Source: Pseudomonas sp. GL-B-19 (GTDB lineage: Bacteria > Pseudomonadota > Gammaproteobacteria > Pseudomonadales > Pseudomonadaceae). From it: 64,000 bases of DNA. Position 1 is the stretch's first letter, and each line of letters opens with the position of its first letter. Made by a program: the position numbers and the translations under genes. Shown here piece by piece: positions 1-7,822 of this stretch. Under the pieces are notes generated by a model. That model had not been told where the DNA came from, searched no databases, and worked only from the letters and a program-made list of their open reading frames with translations. The stretch lies in contig NZ_JAHBDK010000023.1 in assembly GCF_019956415.1 (NCBI RefSeq), positions 1 to 64,000 of the forward strand. Reading direction: 5' to 3'.

Positions 1-118
1 TTCTTGACGACCATAGAGCATTGGAACCACCTGATCCCATCCCGAACTCAGCAGTGAAACGATGCATCGCCGATGGTAGTGTGGGGTTTCCCCATGTGAG
101 AGTAGGTCATCGTCAAGA
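1..118 (+). rRNA. rrf: 5S ribosomal RNA
   Basis: The sequence matches pseudomonad 5S rRNA in order: a 5' helix strand (TTGACGA), the conserved GGAACCACCTGATCCCATCCCGAACTC-type internal segment at about 24-50, and a 3' strand (TCGTCAAG) that pairs with the 5' end. It is the last gene of an rrn operon whose 16S and 23S genes would lie left of the window. The gene appears complete; the exact 3' end is uncertain by a few bases. Confidence 0.95.
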
Positions 119-128
119 TTAAATTCCG

Positions 129-166
129 AAACCCCTATCTGCGTATGCAGGTAGGGGTTTTGTTTT
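129..166 (+). terminator. Rho-independent terminator of the rRNA operon
   Basis: AAACCCCTATCTGC and GCAGGTAGGGGTTTT form a strong hairpin with a short loop followed by a T-rich run (TTTTGTTTTG). It lies directly after 5S rRNA, as expected for the end of an rrn operon. Confidence 0.9.
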
Positions 167-171
167 GTCCG

Positions 172-493
172 CAGGAAAGTTCGTATCGTAGTGGTCTGAC
201 TCAGTTGGGAGGGCCTCCTGCTTGAGGGGCGCGGTCTTATAGAGCGCCGGAATTGATCAGAAAAAAACTACCTGAGTCAGCGAGCACACCATCATCAAGG
301 TCCCAACCATGGCTTAGAGGCCGCGTAGCAGGCCCTAGAGGCTCGAATCAGGGCTCGTGATACGGAGAATGGCGCCCAGCTTTCGCCAACGCCCCTGACG
401 TAGTCGTATGCCTTCAAGCATGGTTCGCCCTCGAGCGATGCTTGGCCCCGGCCGAGGAATGGCATTGCCCGGAATTGGTTCACCATTACCCAC
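172..493. other. Intergenic stretch, no gene seen
   Basis: No convincing gene lies between the rrn terminator and the tRNA terminator. The open frames here lack ribosome binding sites and overlap the tRNA or its terminator. The only structure noticed is a 9-bp inverted repeat, CTGACTCAG at 196-204 and CTGAGTCAG at 272-280, flanking 67 bases; no transposase is nearby. Confidence 0.5.
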
Positions 494-528
494 AAAAAAG
501 CCCCAGACCCTACGGTCTGAGGCTTTTT
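494..528 (-). terminator. Rho-independent terminator downstream of tRNA-Arg
   Basis: Read on the minus strand, AAAAAGCCTCAGACC and GGTCTGGGGCTTTTTT form a stem ending in a U-run. It lies 14 bases beyond the 3' end of the minus-strand tRNA and would terminate its transcript. The A-tract on the other side makes it potentially bidirectional. Confidence 0.85.
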
Positions 529-541
529 CATTTGCGACGTA

Positions 542-618
542 TGGTGCACCAGGCGGGATTCGAACCCACGACCCCTGCCTTCGGAGGGCAGTACTCTATC
601 CAGCTGAGCTACTGGTGC
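542..618 (-). tRNA. tRNA-Arg (anticodon CCG)
   Basis: The minus strand gives a 77-base cloverleaf. The acceptor arms GCACCAG and CTGGTGC pair, followed by discriminator A and an encoded CCA. The anticodon stem CTGCC/GGCAG holds the loop CTCCGAA, so the anticodon is CCG and reads the arginine codon CGG. The T-loop is GGTTCGAATCC. A terminator follows immediately. No integrase or repeated 3' end was seen nearby, so nothing suggests use as an attachment site here. Confidence 0.97.
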
Positions 619-794
619 AAGCGGGCGCCATGATACTCATATGTGCAGCAGTCGTCCATGCTGCTGAATCGGCTGACTTTTTTGAAAGCGTAACGTGCGA
701 TTGCTACGTTGATCAGAAAAACTAGGCAAATGCGGCGTTTTCGTTCTTTTTTTCGAACAGCCTATTGTCCTTTACCCCCTTTGATCCTAGGATT

Positions 795-812
795 CGTTTG
801 AGATTTCAAACG
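795..812. promoter_or_regulatory. Short perfect inverted repeat upstream of gabD
   Basis: CGTTTGA (795-801) and TCAAACG (806-812) form a perfect 7-bp inverted repeat with a 4-base spacer, about 155 bases before the gabD start in a 350-base gene-free stretch. It could be an operator for a gab regulator. No regulator gene lies beside gabD in this window and the site is not assigned to a known protein. Confidence 0.3.
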
Positions 813-966
813 CTCTTGTCTGGGTGCTGAACCGCACGATATCAATCAGTGCGCTATTTATGTGCTTCAGCCCAGTGAATGATTTCCCTGACGGCAGCCT
901 ATAGGGCGCCTTTCTACAATCATAATTTGCTCCGCGCTTGCCGCGGTGCTGTTAAGGAAAGCCGAC

Positions 967-2409
967 ATGCAGCTTAAAGACACCCAGTTGTTCCGCCAGC
1001 AAGCCTTCATCGATGGCGCGTGGGTCGACGCAGACAATGGTCAGACGATCAAAGTGAACAACCCGGCAACGGGCGAAATACTGGGCACCGTGCCGAAAAT
1101 GGGCGCTGCCGAAACCCGTCGTGCGATCGAAGCCGCTGACAAAGCGCTGCCGGCCTGGCGTGCACTGACCGCCAAGGACCGCGCGAACAAGCTGCGTCGC
1201 TGGTTCGAGCTGATTATCGAAAACCAGGACGACCTGGCTCGCCTGATGACCCTCGAGCAGGGCAAGCCATTGGCCGAAGCCAAGGGCGAAATCGTTTACG
1301 CCGCATCCTTCATCGAATGGTTCGCCGAAGAAGCCAAGCGCATCTACGGTGACGTGATTCCAGGCCACCAGCCAGACAAGCGTCTGATCGTGATCAAGCA
1401 GCCAATCGGCGTTACCGCTGCCATCACCCCGTGGAACTTCCCGGCCGCGATGATCACCCGTAAAGCCGGCCCGGCGCTGGCTGCCGGTTGCACCATGGTG
1501 CTCAAGCCTGCTTCGCAAACTCCGTTCTCCGCGTTCGCCCTGGCTGAACTGGCTCAACGTGCTGGCATCCCGAAAGGTGTGTTCAGCGTTGTTTCCGGAA
1601 GCGCCGGCGACATCGGCAGCGAACTGACCAGCAACCCGATTGTACGTAAGCTGTCCTTCACTGGCTCGACCGAAATCGGTCGCCAGTTGATGGCTGAATG
1701 CGCCAAGGACATCAAGAAAGTGTCCCTGGAACTGGGCGGCAACGCACCGTTTATCGTGTTCGACGACGCGGACCTGGATAAGGCCGTCGAAGGCGCGATC
1801 ATTTCCAAATACCGCAACAACGGTCAGACCTGTGTCTGTGCCAACCGTCTGTACATTCAGGATTCGGTCTACGACGCGTTTGCCGAGAAGCTGAGAGTGG
1901 CTGTGGCCAAACTCAAGATCGGCAACGGTCTGGAAGAAGGCACCACCACTGGCCCGCTGATCGACGAAAAAGCCGTGGCCAAGGTTCAAGAGCACATTGC
2001 TGACGCGATCAGCAAAGGCGCAACCGTTCTGGCGGGTGGCAAGGTCATGGAAGGCAACTTCTTTGAGCCGACCATTCTGACCAACGTGCCGAAGAACGCT
2101 GCTGTGGCCAAGGAAGAAACCTTCGGTCCATTGGCGCCGCTGTTCCGCTTCAAAGACGAAGCCGAAGTGATCGCGATGTCCAACGACACCGAGTTCGGTC
2201 TGGCCTCGTACTTCTATGCTCGCGACCTGGGTCGTGTGTTCCGTGTGGCTGAAGCGCTGGAATACGGCATGGTCGGCGTCAACACCGGGTTGATCTCCAA
2301 CGAAGTCGCGCCGTTCGGCGGCATCAAGGCCTCGGGCCTGGGCCGTGAAGGCTCCAAGTACGGCATCGAAGATTACCTGGAAATCAAATACCTCTGCCTG
2401 GGCATCTAA
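967..2409 (+). CDS. gabD: Succinate-semialdehyde dehydrogenase (NADP+), GabD
   Basis: Cytoplasmic aldehyde dehydrogenase, 480 residues, oxidising succinate semialdehyde to succinate, the last step of the GABA shunt. The general base lies in LELGG (Glu255) and the catalytic nucleophile is Cys289 in GQTC. The cofactor-binding part includes TPWNFP near residues 155-160 and FTGSTEIG near 231-238. The start is placed at the ATG at 967, preceded by AAGGAAAG, giving the MQLKD N-terminus usual in Pseudomonas; a GTG 21 bases upstream is open but has no ribosome site. gabT follows after 199 bases, so the two make a GABA degradation unit feeding the TCA cycle. Confidence 0.96.
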   Translation: MQLKDTQLFRQQAFIDGAWVDADNGQTIKVNNPATGEILGTVPKMGAAETRRAIEAADKALPAWRALTAKDRANKLRRWFELIIENQDDLARLMTLEQGKPLAEAKGEIVYAASFIEWFAEEAKRIYGDVIPGHQPDKRLIVIKQPIGVTAAITPWNFPAAMITRKAGPALAAGCTMVLKPASQTPFSAFALAELAQRAGIPKGVFSVVSGSAGDIGSELTSNPIVRKLSFTGSTEIGRQLMAECAKDIKKVSLELGGNAPFIVFDDADLDKAVEGAIISKYRNNGQTCVCANRLYIQDSVYDAFAEKLRVAVAKLKIGNGLEEGTTTGPLIDEKAVAKVQEHIADAISKGATVLAGGKVMEGNFFEPTILTNVPKNAAVAKEETFGPLAPLFRFKDEAEVIAMSNDTEFGLASYFYARDLGRVFRVAEALEYGMVGVNTGLISNEVAPFGGIKASGLGREGSKYGIEDYLEIKYLCLGI

Positions 2410-2608
2410 GCTCGCAAGACAAGAGCCGGGCAAGGCATTGCTTCAAACGCAAAGGGCACGAGAGCGCTGTCCCTTTGCGACGCTTCAAACGGAATTTTCT
2501 CTGTGGTCGGGAAAGCTGTGGCAGTCGATCATCGCATGCTGCCGTAGTTGCCTCCCCGCTGCATTTTCCTTGAACCACACCGCCCGATGAGCGGTGAATG
2601 AGGACTTT

Positions 2609-3886
2609 ATGAGCAAGACTAACGCATCCCTGATGAAACGCCGCGAAGCCGCTGTACCACGCGGTGTTGGCCAGATTCACCCGATCTTCGCCGAGTCCGC
2701 GAAGAACGCCACCGTGACCGACGTTGAAGGTCGCGAGTTCATCGACTTCGCCGGCGGTATCGCTGTGCTGAACACCGGTCACGTGCACCCGAAAATCATC
2801 GCCGCGGTGACCGAGCAACTGAACAAGCTGACTCACACCTGCTTCCAGGTACTGGCTTACGAACCGTACGTAGAAGTGTGCGAAAAAATCAACGCCAAGG
2901 TGCCAGGTGATTTCGAGAAGAAAACCCTGCTGGTGACCACTGGTTCCGAAGCTGTGGAAAACTCGATCAAGATCGCCCGTGCCGCCACTGGCCGCGCCGG
3001 CGTAATCGCGTTCACTGGCGCGTACCACGGTCGCACCATGATGACCCTGGGCCTGACCGGTAAAGTCGTGCCTTACTCGGCTGGCATGGGCCTGATGCCA
3101 GGCGGCGTGTTTCGCGCGCTGTACCCGAACGAACTGCACGGTGTGAGCGTCGATGACTCGATCGCCAGCATCGAACGCATCTTCAAGAACGACGCCGAGC
3201 CGCGTGATATCGCTGCCATCATCATTGAGCCGGTTCAGGGTGAAGGTGGTTTCTACGTCGCGCCTAAAGAATTCATGAAGCGCCTGCGTGCACTGTGCGA
3301 CCAGCACGGCATCCTGCTGATCGCTGACGAAGTACAAACTGGCGCTGGCCGTACTGGCACTTTCTTCGCCATGGAACAGATGGGCGTTGCTGCCGACCTG
3401 ACCACGTTCGCCAAATCCATCGCTGGCGGCTTCCCGCTGGCCGGTGTGTGCGGCAAGGCTGAATACATGGACGCCATCGCTCCAGGCGGCCTGGGCGGCA
3501 CTTACGCCGGTAGCCCGATTGCTTGCGCCGCGGCCCTGGCCGTGATGGAAGTGTTCGAAGAAGAGCATCTGCTGGACCGCTGCAAGGCCGTCGGTGAGCG
3601 TCTGGTCACTGGCCTCAAGGCTATCCAGGCCAAGTACCCAGTGATTGGCGAAGTCCGTGCCCTGGGCGCGATGATCGCTGTCGAGCTGTTTGAAAACGGC
3701 GACAGCCACAAGCCAAACGCTGCTGCGGTAGCGTCGGTTGTGGCCAAGGCTCGCGACAAGGGCCTGATCCTGCTGTCCTGTGGCACCTACGGCAACGTTC
3801 TACGCGTCCTGGTACCGCTGACTTCGCCGGACGAGCAACTGGACAAAGGCTTGGCGATCATCGAAGAGTGCTTCTCCGAGCTCTGA
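2609..3886 (+). CDS. gabT: 4-aminobutyrate--2-oxoglutarate aminotransferase, GabT
   Basis: PLP-dependent class III aminotransferase, 425 residues, transferring the amino group of GABA to 2-oxoglutarate and giving succinate semialdehyde, the GabD substrate. The Schiff-base lysine is Lys269 in FAKSIAGG. Asp240 in the IADEVQ motif contacts the PLP ring, and SEAVENSIK near 113-121 binds phosphate. The ATG at 2609 is chosen for its TGAGGAC ribosome site; a GTG at 2594 would add five residues. The gene is followed by a terminator, closing the gabD-gabT unit. The 199-base gap after gabD is large for a plain operon and may hold a processing site or second promoter. Confidence 0.96.
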   Translation: MSKTNASLMKRREAAVPRGVGQIHPIFAESAKNATVTDVEGREFIDFAGGIAVLNTGHVHPKIIAAVTEQLNKLTHTCFQVLAYEPYVEVCEKINAKVPGDFEKKTLLVTTGSEAVENSIKIARAATGRAGVIAFTGAYHGRTMMTLGLTGKVVPYSAGMGLMPGGVFRALYPNELHGVSVDDSIASIERIFKNDAEPRDIAAIIIEPVQGEGGFYVAPKEFMKRLRALCDQHGILLIADEVQTGAGRTGTFFAMEQMGVAADLTTFAKSIAGGFPLAGVCGKAEYMDAIAPGGLGGTYAGSPIACAAALAVMEVFEEEHLLDRCKAVGERLVTGLKAIQAKYPVIGEVRALGAMIAVELFENGDSHKPNAAAVASVVAKARDKGLILLSCGTYGNVLRVLVPLTSPDEQLDKGLAIIEECFSEL

Positions 3887-3907
3887 TTGATTTGTGAGCT
3901 GATCGAC

Positions 3908-3936
3908 AAAAAACCCGCTTCGGCGGGTTTTTTTAC
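3908..3936 (+). terminator. Rho-independent terminator after gabT
   Basis: AAACCCGC-TTCG-GCGGGTTT stem with a stable tetraloop followed by seven T residues, 20 bases after the gabT stop. Confidence 0.92.
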
Positions 3937-4022
3937 GCCTCATGAAACACATTGAGGCCAATTGTTCTGTCTCGATTCGCCAGTGTTGGTTAAGGTTCAA
4001 GCATTGCGAGGGAGCGTGTTGC

Positions 4023-5237
4023 ATGACTGTCGTTGATTTACCCGCTGCACCGAGAGTGTTGATTGCCGAGGCCGACCCGTGGTCTCGAGACTTGCTCAAG
4101 CAAGTGTTATTGAATGTGCGTTGCGACGCGCGACTGGACCTGTGCACCGATGGCCAGCAGGCAATGGATAAGCTGGCTGAAATTCCTTACGACCTGGTGA
4201 TCGTTGACTGGGAGTTGCCTTGCGTCGATGGCCTGAATGTTTTGCGCAATGTGCGCCAACGCAAACGCAATCCGCCGTTACCCTTCATTCTGATGAGCAG
4301 TCGTAATGACAGTGCCAGCGTGCGCGAGGCTTTGCCTATGGCGCCCACGGCGTACCTGACCAAACCCCTGAACATGGAAAACCTGACCCGGCGTCTGCAG
4401 GGCTTGCTGCTGAATGCGGGTGAAGAGGTGTCCTGTGAGGTGCCAACGTTGGCGCCGGGCATGACGTTGTCGGTGTATCTGGAACATCGTCGAGAACTGA
4501 CGGACGGCGCGCCGCTGATGACTGACGTGCAGGTAGCGGTCCAGCGCAGTCTCAATCCCGGCGGTCTCGATCTGAAGCGACTGGAAGACGAAGTTCGCAC
4601 CGATCCGCAGATTACCGCTGTGCTGATCGCCGCCGCGAACAGCGCGGGGCATCACATTGGCGACCCCGTGCAGACCCTGTCTCAGGCCTTGCATCGTTTG
4701 GGCTCCGGGCAAAGCATGAACCTGATTCTGGGATTGGCGCTCAAGCGCAGTCCCCGGCTCGACGATCCGCTACTGGCGGACTATGCCCAGCGTTATTGGG
4801 AGCTGTCGCTGCACACCGCCGAGTACGCCCGCACGCTGGCGCGCTTGCTGGATCTTGAACAAGAGCGCTGTTACTGCGCGGGCATGCTGCATCGTCTTGG
4901 CGACCTGGCATTGCTGGGGTGTTTGCAAGAGTGGAAGCAGGCCGGAGGTGAGCTGGATGAGTGGGAAGAGGTGGGTGATGCGCTCGCAGTGTTCGGTGCA
5001 GGCTACGGTTCGGCGCTGCGCACTCGTTGGCGTCTGCCGCTGGAGCTGCGAGAGCTGATTGCAGCGGTCTATCAGCTCGGTGGCGGGGTTTACTCCCGCG
5101 AAGCGTTGGTGATGAACATGGCGGCTCAATTGGCGCGTCTGACCGAGCACGAGGGCGTTGAAGTGTTGGCGAAAAGCCGGGCGGCACGGTTGCTCAAGAT
5201 CGGCTTGCCGGAACTCATGCGATTGCGCAAAAAGTAG
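4023..5237 (+). CDS. Response regulator with REC and HDOD domains
   Basis: 404 residues. The N-terminal receiver domain (about 10-125) has the phosphoacceptor Asp62 in VDWELP, the SSR switch region near 92-94 and Lys114 in LTKPL. The C-terminal part (about 165-370) resembles an HDOD domain (opening LKRLEDEVRTDPQI), a metal-free relative of HD phosphodiesterases used in bacterial signalling. No DNA-binding or GGDEF domain is present, so output is probably by protein contact. The ATG at 4023 follows GAGGGAGCG; an ATG at 3942 would add 27 unlikely residues lying directly after the gabT terminator. No sensor kinase gene is adjacent, so its partner is unknown. Confidence 0.88.
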   Translation: MTVVDLPAAPRVLIAEADPWSRDLLKQVLLNVRCDARLDLCTDGQQAMDKLAEIPYDLVIVDWELPCVDGLNVLRNVRQRKRNPPLPFILMSSRNDSASVREALPMAPTAYLTKPLNMENLTRRLQGLLLNAGEEVSCEVPTLAPGMTLSVYLEHRRELTDGAPLMTDVQVAVQRSLNPGGLDLKRLEDEVRTDPQITAVLIAAANSAGHHIGDPVQTLSQALHRLGSGQSMNLILGLALKRSPRLDDPLLADYAQRYWELSLHTAEYARTLARLLDLEQERCYCAGMLHRLGDLALLGCLQEWKQAGGELDEWEEVGDALAVFGAGYGSALRTRWRLPLELRELIAAVYQLGGGVYSREALVMNMAAQLARLTEHEGVEVLAKSRAARLLKIGLPELMRLRKK

Positions 5238-5251
5238 GCATAACACCAATC

Positions 5252-5348
5252 CCCCTGTAGGAGCGGGCTTGCTCGCGATAGCAGTGATTCAGTCGACATC
5301 ACTTTGACTGTCACTCCGCTATCGCGAGCAGGCTCACTCCCACAGGGG
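5252..5348. repeat. REP doublet 1
   Basis: Two inverted REP units, CCTGTAGGAGCGGGCTTGCTCGCGATAG and CTATCGCGAGCAGGCTCACTCCCACAGGGG, flank a short spacer and can form a long cruciform. They lie between convergent genes, the usual place for such elements in fluorescent pseudomonads. Confidence 0.88.
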
Positions 5349-5363
5349 TCAGGTGGTGGACCA

Positions 5364-6368
5364 TTAAGCAGAGATGATGCGGTTCTTACCCTGCCGCTTG
5401 GCTTTATACATCGCCGCATCCGCGCGTGCGAACAGGCTGTCGAGGCTTTCGTCTTCTTCAGTGAGGCTGGTTAAACCCTGGCTGACGGTGATACCGAAGG
5501 TCTGCTCATCATGGCTGAAGCGCAATTGCTGAATCTGCCGTTGCAGGCGCTCGGCCACTTGCATGGCCATGTCGGGCGCGCAGCCGGGAAATACCGCCGC
5601 AAACTCTTCACCGCCGATCCGGCCGAACACATCCCCACGACGTAATGCGCTGCGACCGCTCTCTGCGATCTGTTGCAGCACCGTGTCACCTTGCGGGTGG
5701 CCGTACGTGTCGTTAATCACTTTGAAATCATCGATGTCCAGCAGCAGGAACGCCAGTGGCACACCCTGTTTGCGCGCTTGGGCAAACTCGCGTTGCGCGC
5801 ATTCGAAGAAGTGTCGGCGATTGCTGCTTTGGGTCAGTACGTCGGTGGTGGCCAAGCGTTGCAGCTCGGCTTCCGTGCGCTTCTTTTCGGTGATGTCTTC
5901 GGCAATTCCGACAATGATCACCGGTTGACCGGGCTCGGCCTGACGGTTGATGAAGCATTTGTCGCTGAGCCAACGCACCTGCCCATCGGCATTGATGATG
6001 CGGTATTCACGGTCTTCAACCGCGCCTTTGACCAGCACTTCGGCCAGGCTGCGTTCGGCATAGTCCAGGTCGTCGGGGTAAATGCTGTCGCGCCATTCGT
6101 TGTAGTTGGACAGCAAACTGCCGGTGGAGCGGCCGAAAATCCGCTCATAGGCCGGGCTGACGTAGAGCACCTGACGGGTTTCCCAATTGAATGCCCAAAG
6201 CACCGCGTTGACGCTCACCAGCAACGAGCTGAACAGCTGTTCACGCTCACTCAGGCGCGCCACTTCGCTTTGAGCATGCATCAGCGCCATCAAGGTTTGA
6301 GCGGTGTCGGGTAACTGCGGAAGGGATGAGTCAAGCAGGTGTTTGGAGACCATCGGGACAAATCTCAA
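5364..6368 (-). CDS. PAS-GGDEF diguanylate cyclase
   Basis: 334 residues. A PAS domain with PAC-type end (about 45-162) is joined to a GGDEF domain (about 170-334) that makes cyclic di-GMP from two GTP. The active-site loop GGEEF is intact at 252-256. An inhibitory I-site RRGD (243-246) lies five residues before it, so product feedback is expected. The domain opening reads TTDVLTQSSNRR where most cyclases have TDPLTGLPNRR. No membrane segment is seen, so it is probably cytoplasmic and sensing through PAS. The start at 6368 is the longest frame; an alternative ATG is five residues later. Confidence 0.9.
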   Translation of the reverse strand: MRFVPMVSKHLLDSSLPQLPDTAQTLMALMHAQSEVARLSEREQLFSSLLVSVNAVLWAFNWETRQVLYVSPAYERIFGRSTGSLLSNYNEWRDSIYPDDLDYAERSLAEVLVKGAVEDREYRIINADGQVRWLSDKCFINRQAEPGQPVIIVGIAEDITEKKRTEAELQRLATTDVLTQSSNRRHFFECAQREFAQARKQGVPLAFLLLDIDDFKVINDTYGHPQGDTVLQQIAESGRSALRRGDVFGRIGGEEFAAVFPGCAPDMAMQVAERLQRQIQQLRFSHDEQTFGITVSQGLTSLTEEDESLDSLFARADAAMYKAKRQGKNRIISA

Positions 6369-6466
6369 AGGGCGTGTGCCGCTCGAGGTTCGAAAGCGGC
6401 TAAAACGAAGCCCGCCGGGCTGGCGAAGTGTCTTTGAGATAGGGGATTCGGAGCTAAGTTCCGAAG

Positions 6467-6491
6467 GGTGCGCCCACTAGCGGGGCGCACC
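6467..6491 (-). terminator. Hairpin just past desA
   Basis: GGTGCGCCC and GGGCGCACC form a perfect 9-bp stem with a 7-base loop, 12 bases beyond the DesA stop codon. There is no T-run, so it may stabilise the mRNA 3' end or act with other factors instead of being a classical terminator. Confidence 0.5.
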
Positions 6492-6502
6492 GATCAACGG
6501 CA

Positions 6503-7687
6503 TCAAGCAGCGGAAGGGCGCAGGGAGTAGGTTTTCAACTGGTCGGCGAAATCGCGCAGGGATTGAATCCCGCTGGCTTCAGCTTCGTGTACCCAGTCCT
6601 TGATGGCGGCGAGCATGTCGTGACCATTTGAGCTGGTCTTGACCCAGATCTGCTGCAAGGCCAGGCGTTTCTCGTAAATTACCTTCAGCGCCTGACTGTG
6701 CTCGAGCATAGCCTGAATGCGAACGTGGTGTTTTTCGTCCAGCAGGCTGGTTTCCCGCGAGAGCAGGCGCTTGGCGCGGTGGAATTGATGGCGGACCGAG
6801 TGATCGACCTTTTCCAGCTCTTGCTTGACCAGCGGCGCGATCACCAATTTGCGGTACTGGGCCATGATCTGAAAGCGGTTGTTGAGGATCGCCATGGCGG
6901 TGTCCATGTCCAGGTTGCCTTTGCCTTCAACCCGGTGGGCAATCGGTGCAACGCGCTGGACCTTCGCCAGGCGGAAGAAACTGAAGACCTGGATCCAGGC
7001 CCAACCGAGGTCGAACTCCCACTTCTTCACCGACAATTTTGCCGAGTTAGGGTAGGTGTGATGGTTGTTATGCAGTTCTTCACCGCCGATCAGGATGCCC
7101 CAGGGCACCAGATTGGTTGCGGCATCGCGACATTCGAAGTTGCGGTAGCCGACGGCATGGCCAAGGCCATTGACCACGCCAGCGGCCCACACCGGGATCC
7201 ACATCATCTGGATAGCCCAGATGGTGATGCCGATGGTGCCGAACAGCAGCAAGTCGATGATGCCCATGATCGCGATACCCAACAGCGGGAATCGGCTGTA
7301 GAGGTTGCGTTCGATCCAGTCTTCGGGGCAGTTTTTGCCGTAGATACGCAGGGTTTCCGGGTTTTCTGCTTCTGCGCGGTACAGCTCGGCGCCTTTGCGC
7401 AGAACGGTGGAAAGCCCCTTGATGACCGGGCTGTGCGGGTCATCGACGGTTTCGCACTTTGCGTGATGCTTGCGGTGGATAGCGGTCCACTCGCGGGTAT
7501 TCTGTGCCGTGGTCAGCCACAGCCAGAAGCGGAAGAAATGTTTCAGGCCGGCATTGAGCTCAAGCGAGCGATGGGCTGAGTAACGATGCAAATAGACCGT
7601 GACGCCAATGATTGTGACATGGGTCATCAGTAGGGTGACTGCTACCAGTGACCAGGGCGACAAGCCGAGTAAACCTTCGTACCACAT
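6503..7687 (-). CDS. desA: Delta-9 fatty acid desaturase (DesA-like)
   Basis: Integral-membrane di-iron desaturase, 394 residues. All three histidine boxes are present: HRYSAH (34-39), HRKHH (71-75) and HNNHH (206-210). Hydrophobic segments near 10-32, 50-62 and 135-172 fit the two paired membrane hairpins of the family. P. aeruginosa DesA acts on acyl chains of membrane phospholipids and sits beside the same GGDEF-EAL gene and cys sulfate operon, so this order supports DesA over the acyl-CoA desaturase DesB. The ATG at 7687 gives the MWYEG start and follows GAGGGCC; upstream in-frame codons add 19 residues of low likelihood. Confidence 0.88.
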   Translation of the reverse strand: MWYEGLLGLSPWSLVAVTLLMTHVTIIGVTVYLHRYSAHRSLELNAGLKHFFRFWLWLTTAQNTREWTAIHRKHHAKCETVDDPHSPVIKGLSTVLRKGAELYRAEAENPETLRIYGKNCPEDWIERNLYSRFPLLGIAIMGIIDLLLFGTIGITIWAIQMMWIPVWAAGVVNGLGHAVGYRNFECRDAATNLVPWGILIGGEELHNNHHTYPNSAKLSVKKWEFDLGWAWIQVFSFFRLAKVQRVAPIAHRVEGKGNLDMDTAMAILNNRFQIMAQYRKLVIAPLVKQELEKVDHSVRHQFHRAKRLLSRETSLLDEKHHVRIQAMLEHSQALKVIYEKRLALQQIWVKTSSNGHDMLAAIKDWVHEAEASGIQSLRDFADQLKTYSLRPSAA

Positions 7688-7822
7688 AGGCTGTAGGGCC
7701 CTCGATAAAGAAAAAAATAGCCGTTGCATTATCACTAAGCCCACGGATAAAACCAGTCGCCCTTTCAGATAAGAGTGGCTGGATGTGTCCTTGACCTATT
7801 ATTCCGACCCTTCTGTAGGGAC

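Noticed and set aside
542..618. tRNA-Arg as an integration site
   Set aside because: No integrase, no repeated tRNA 3' end and no foreign gene block adjoins it.
408..725. Plus-strand frames over the tRNA region
   Set aside because: They run through the tRNA-Arg terminator and the tRNA itself in antisense; no ribosome site.
952..2433. Minus-strand open frame of 493 codons
   Set aside because: It is a complete overlap of gabD in the opposite direction; the product resembles no protein and reflects high-GC codon bias.
2384..3709. Minus-strand frame of 441 codons
   Set aside because: Shadow of gabT; no ribosome site and a protein composition typical of antisense translation.
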